Assembly (NCBI RefSeq): GCF_008831285.2
Contig: NC_045149.1
Location: forward strand, 22,202,535-22,266,534
DNA: 64,000 bases
Source: Nymphaea colorata
Taxonomy: Eukaryota; Streptophyta; Magnoliopsida; Nymphaeales; Nymphaeaceae
Direction: 5' to 3'
Position numbers and translations under genes: made by a program. Below, in pieces: positions 62,471 to 64,000 of this stretch. The notes beneath the pieces were generated by a model, which saw nothing but the letters and a program-made list of their open reading frames with translations, was not told the origin of the DNA and searched no databases. Positions within the stretch are counted from its first letter, which is position 1, and the number at the start of each line of letters is the position of its first letter.

Positions 62471-63715
62471 TCAAGTTGATTTGGGGAGGTGATAGGCTAA
62501 CATGGCATACAGCACTTGCAGTACAGTGAGAGTAAGCAGAATGAGGACAGCAACGAGGGAGCAGTACGACCACGGGCTCCTGAAAAAGGTGCGTCTCAGG
62601 TCAGCCCAGCACGATATCCCTTTGCTCTTGCAATGCTCGTTGATGTCCTTCCGAACCTTAGACAGCATGTCGATTCCATACGTGTCTCCTAGCTTTAGAT
62701 CCTTGAAGAAGTCAACGACATCTTCCAGGCTGCCGAGCTGATTGTCGATGATCCCCTGGGAAGTCAAGGCTCGGGCGTCGGCGGCAGTGAGTAGAAGGTC
62801 ACTGAGAAGGCGAAGGTAGGACGACACCGGCTGCACAGGTTGGTTGTCATCTTCCACAAGACGTTGCTCGTAAGCCACCATGTTCCTGAAAATGTAGTCG
62901 GAGTCCCTGTTGATGAGGATATGCGGGAGCTTAAGAAACGGTCTCCACGACGGCCTGGGATCCCATATCACCATTCCTTCTGCCGCCGGCGAGATGGTAA
63001 CGCCCGAATCCTCGAGATCAATAGCACTGTAGCGTACGCTCATTTCGCCAAAGTTATGGGGAGAGAGACACGCTCCTGTTGCCGAGCCTGCTACGCGGCT
63101 TTGCCCAACCATAATGGGCAGAAATTTCATCCTTGCAGCGTCGAGGAGATGGCAAGCGCCGGCCAGGTTTGGCACCTCAAATGTTTGCATGAGATAGAAA
63201 TCTAAGAACTTGTTGAGCATAATTTCGAATGGCGGATCTCTGTACTGTAGGTGGCTATAAAGGCGTTGAAGAAAGGCCATGGGGATTTGGTTCTTGACCA
63301 CCAACACATCAAGCAGAATATGGCGGAGCATGATGTTGTTCAATGGAAATAAGGTGGGGGAAAACCTGGTGCGAAAGGGATGCGGCTCTGTTGTCATGAT
63401 GTGCATCAACTCCAACACGAAGCATCCATCTCTTACCAGCAGCTTGACAAATTCATCGTTGTCTGGAAGTGTGAAGAATGGGCTATTCGCCCCCTCGTAA
63501 CATTCTCTCACCTCCAGAGCATCGTTTCTTAGGGCATTAACGACATCATCTGTGCTACTAATTTGCGTCCTCAACAGGACCAAATTGAGCACGGTATCCT
63601 CCAACGAGTGGGCGTTACTGACGTAGTAAGGTCCAATGCACAGGAACAAAGGCATCTTTGGCTTGTATGCTCTATCGTTCTCGTACATCATGAAGATGCA
63701 AGGCTTTGGACACAT
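62471..63715 (-). CDS. DUF247 (UPF0481) membrane-anchored protein
   Basis: A single exon encodes 414 residues from the first in-frame ATG at 63715; the frame stays open upstream only through a GA repeat, without another ATG. Family hallmarks occur in order: LCIGPYY near residue 30, VRECYEG, LVRDGCFVLELM, VVKNQIPMAFLQRLY, LLDAARMKFLP, a LPHILINRDSD strand region, LTSQGIIDNQLGS, and a C-terminal membrane helix (YCSLVAVLILLTLTVLQVL) followed by a short tail. DUF247 proteins are plant-specific and mostly of unknown function; some DUF247 genes are self-incompatibility determinants in grasses. The N-terminal part before IGPYY is shorter than I expect for the family. Nothing in the context points to a role. 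Confidence 0.9.
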   Translation of the reverse strand: MCPKPCIFMMYENDRAYKPKMPLFLCIGPYYVSNAHSLEDTVLNLVLLRTQISSTDDVVNALRNDALEVRECYEGANSPFFTLPDNDEFVKLLVRDGCFVLELMHIMTTEPHPFRTRFSPTLFPLNNIMLRHILLDVLVVKNQIPMAFLQRLYSHLQYRDPPFEIMLNKFLDFYLMQTFEVPNLAGACHLLDAARMKFLPIMVGQSRVAGSATGACLSPHNFGEMSVRYSAIDLEDSGVTISPAAEGMVIWDPRPSWRPFLKLPHILINRDSDYIFRNMVAYEQRLVEDDNQPVQPVSSYLRLLSDLLLTAADARALTSQGIIDNQLGSLEDVVDFFKDLKLGDTYGIDMLSKVRKDINEHCKSKGISCWADLRRTFFRSPWSYCSLVAVLILLTLTVLQVLYAMLAYHLPKST

Positions 63716-63719
63716 TCTT

Positions 63720-63743
63720 TCTCTCTCTCTCTCTCTCTCTCTC
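63720..63743. repeat. (GA)n tract directly upstream of the DUF247 start
   Basis: On the minus strand about 12 GA units end four bases before the ATG, so the tract lies in the leader. Confidence 0.9.
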
Positions 63744-64000
63744 GCCGCTGAACTTTGATAGGACTGATTACATGTAAGAAAAAAATGCACACGAAATTTT
63801 AAACATTTAAAGGAGGATTGGAAACTTGGAATTGAAAAAAAAGTTTTTGAAAATAAGTTTCTGGAAATAAAGGAATAGCTTACTTTGGTGAGTGTATGAT
63901 GACTGAAAACCAAATTTGTTTGAAACTAATTCTTAATTTGATGGATTGGAAACAAGGAAACTTGTTTCTTAGTTTCTTATGTGCGTGAATGTGTCTCTGC
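63744..64000. other. DUF247 upstream region
   Basis: AT-rich sequence upstream of the DUF247 gene, presumably leader and promoter. No clear TATA box or other motif. Confidence 0.4.

Noticed and set aside
63716-63913. N-terminal extension of the DUF247 protein
   Set aside because: The upstream in-frame region contains no ATG and passes through a (GA)n tract giving RERERE; it is leader.
1-64000. tRNA, rRNA, CRISPR, autonomous retrotransposon or organelle insertion
   Set aside because: I scanned for T-loop GGTTCRA contexts, regular spaced repeats, reverse transcriptase motifs and long organelle-like blocks and found nothing I could support by eye.

Overview
This is nuclear DNA of a flowering plant. 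The genes have GT-AG introns and coding exons that recognisably encode plant families: a type IV GATA factor, a NEDD8 E2, COG6, a WAT1-type transporter, a P-class PPR, a U-type cyclin and a DUF247 protein. Intergenic DNA is AT-rich, with long (TA)n and (GA)n tracts and small non-autonomous DNA transposons. Exon base composition does not look like a grass. I cannot name the species; an early-diverging or non-grass angiosperm is only a guess.

Layout: (1) 1-3150, intergenic with microsatellites. (2) 3601-11506 (+), an 8-exon GATA26-like regulator whose exon 3 is out of frame unless a base or a very short intron is invoked. (3) about 11.5-24.2 kb, a gene-poor stretch with a cluster of MITEs, one with a perfect 8-bp target-site duplication, a minisatellite, tandem duplications and one degraded coding-like patch. 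(4) 25867-28114 (+), a complete UBC12/RCE1 gene behind a TATA promoter and a probable 5'-UTR intron. (5) 30079-36744 (+), a complete 11-exon COG6 gene with an apparent GC-AG first intron. (6) 40198-44837 (+), a 7-exon WAT1-related transporter. (7) 46564-48972 (+), a 2-exon PPR gene. (8) 52021-55465 (+), a 2-exon U4-type cyclin. (9) about 55.5-62.4 kb, repeat-rich intergenic DNA. (10) 62471-63715 (-), an intronless DUF247 gene.

The genes do not form a pathway or cluster. They are independent, mostly housekeeping loci: neddylation, Golgi tethering, organelle RNA processing, cell-cycle control, metabolite transport and transcription. Their spacing is typical of a medium-sized plant genome. I found no CRISPR array, rRNA, confident tRNA or intact autonomous transposon, and no convincing novel multi-gene system. 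The most checkable oddities are the GATA exon-3 frame break, the COG6 GC donor, the two MITE families, the recurrent (GA)n/(CT)n tracts beside start codons, and two long inverted repeats (37.9 kb and the cyclin leader).
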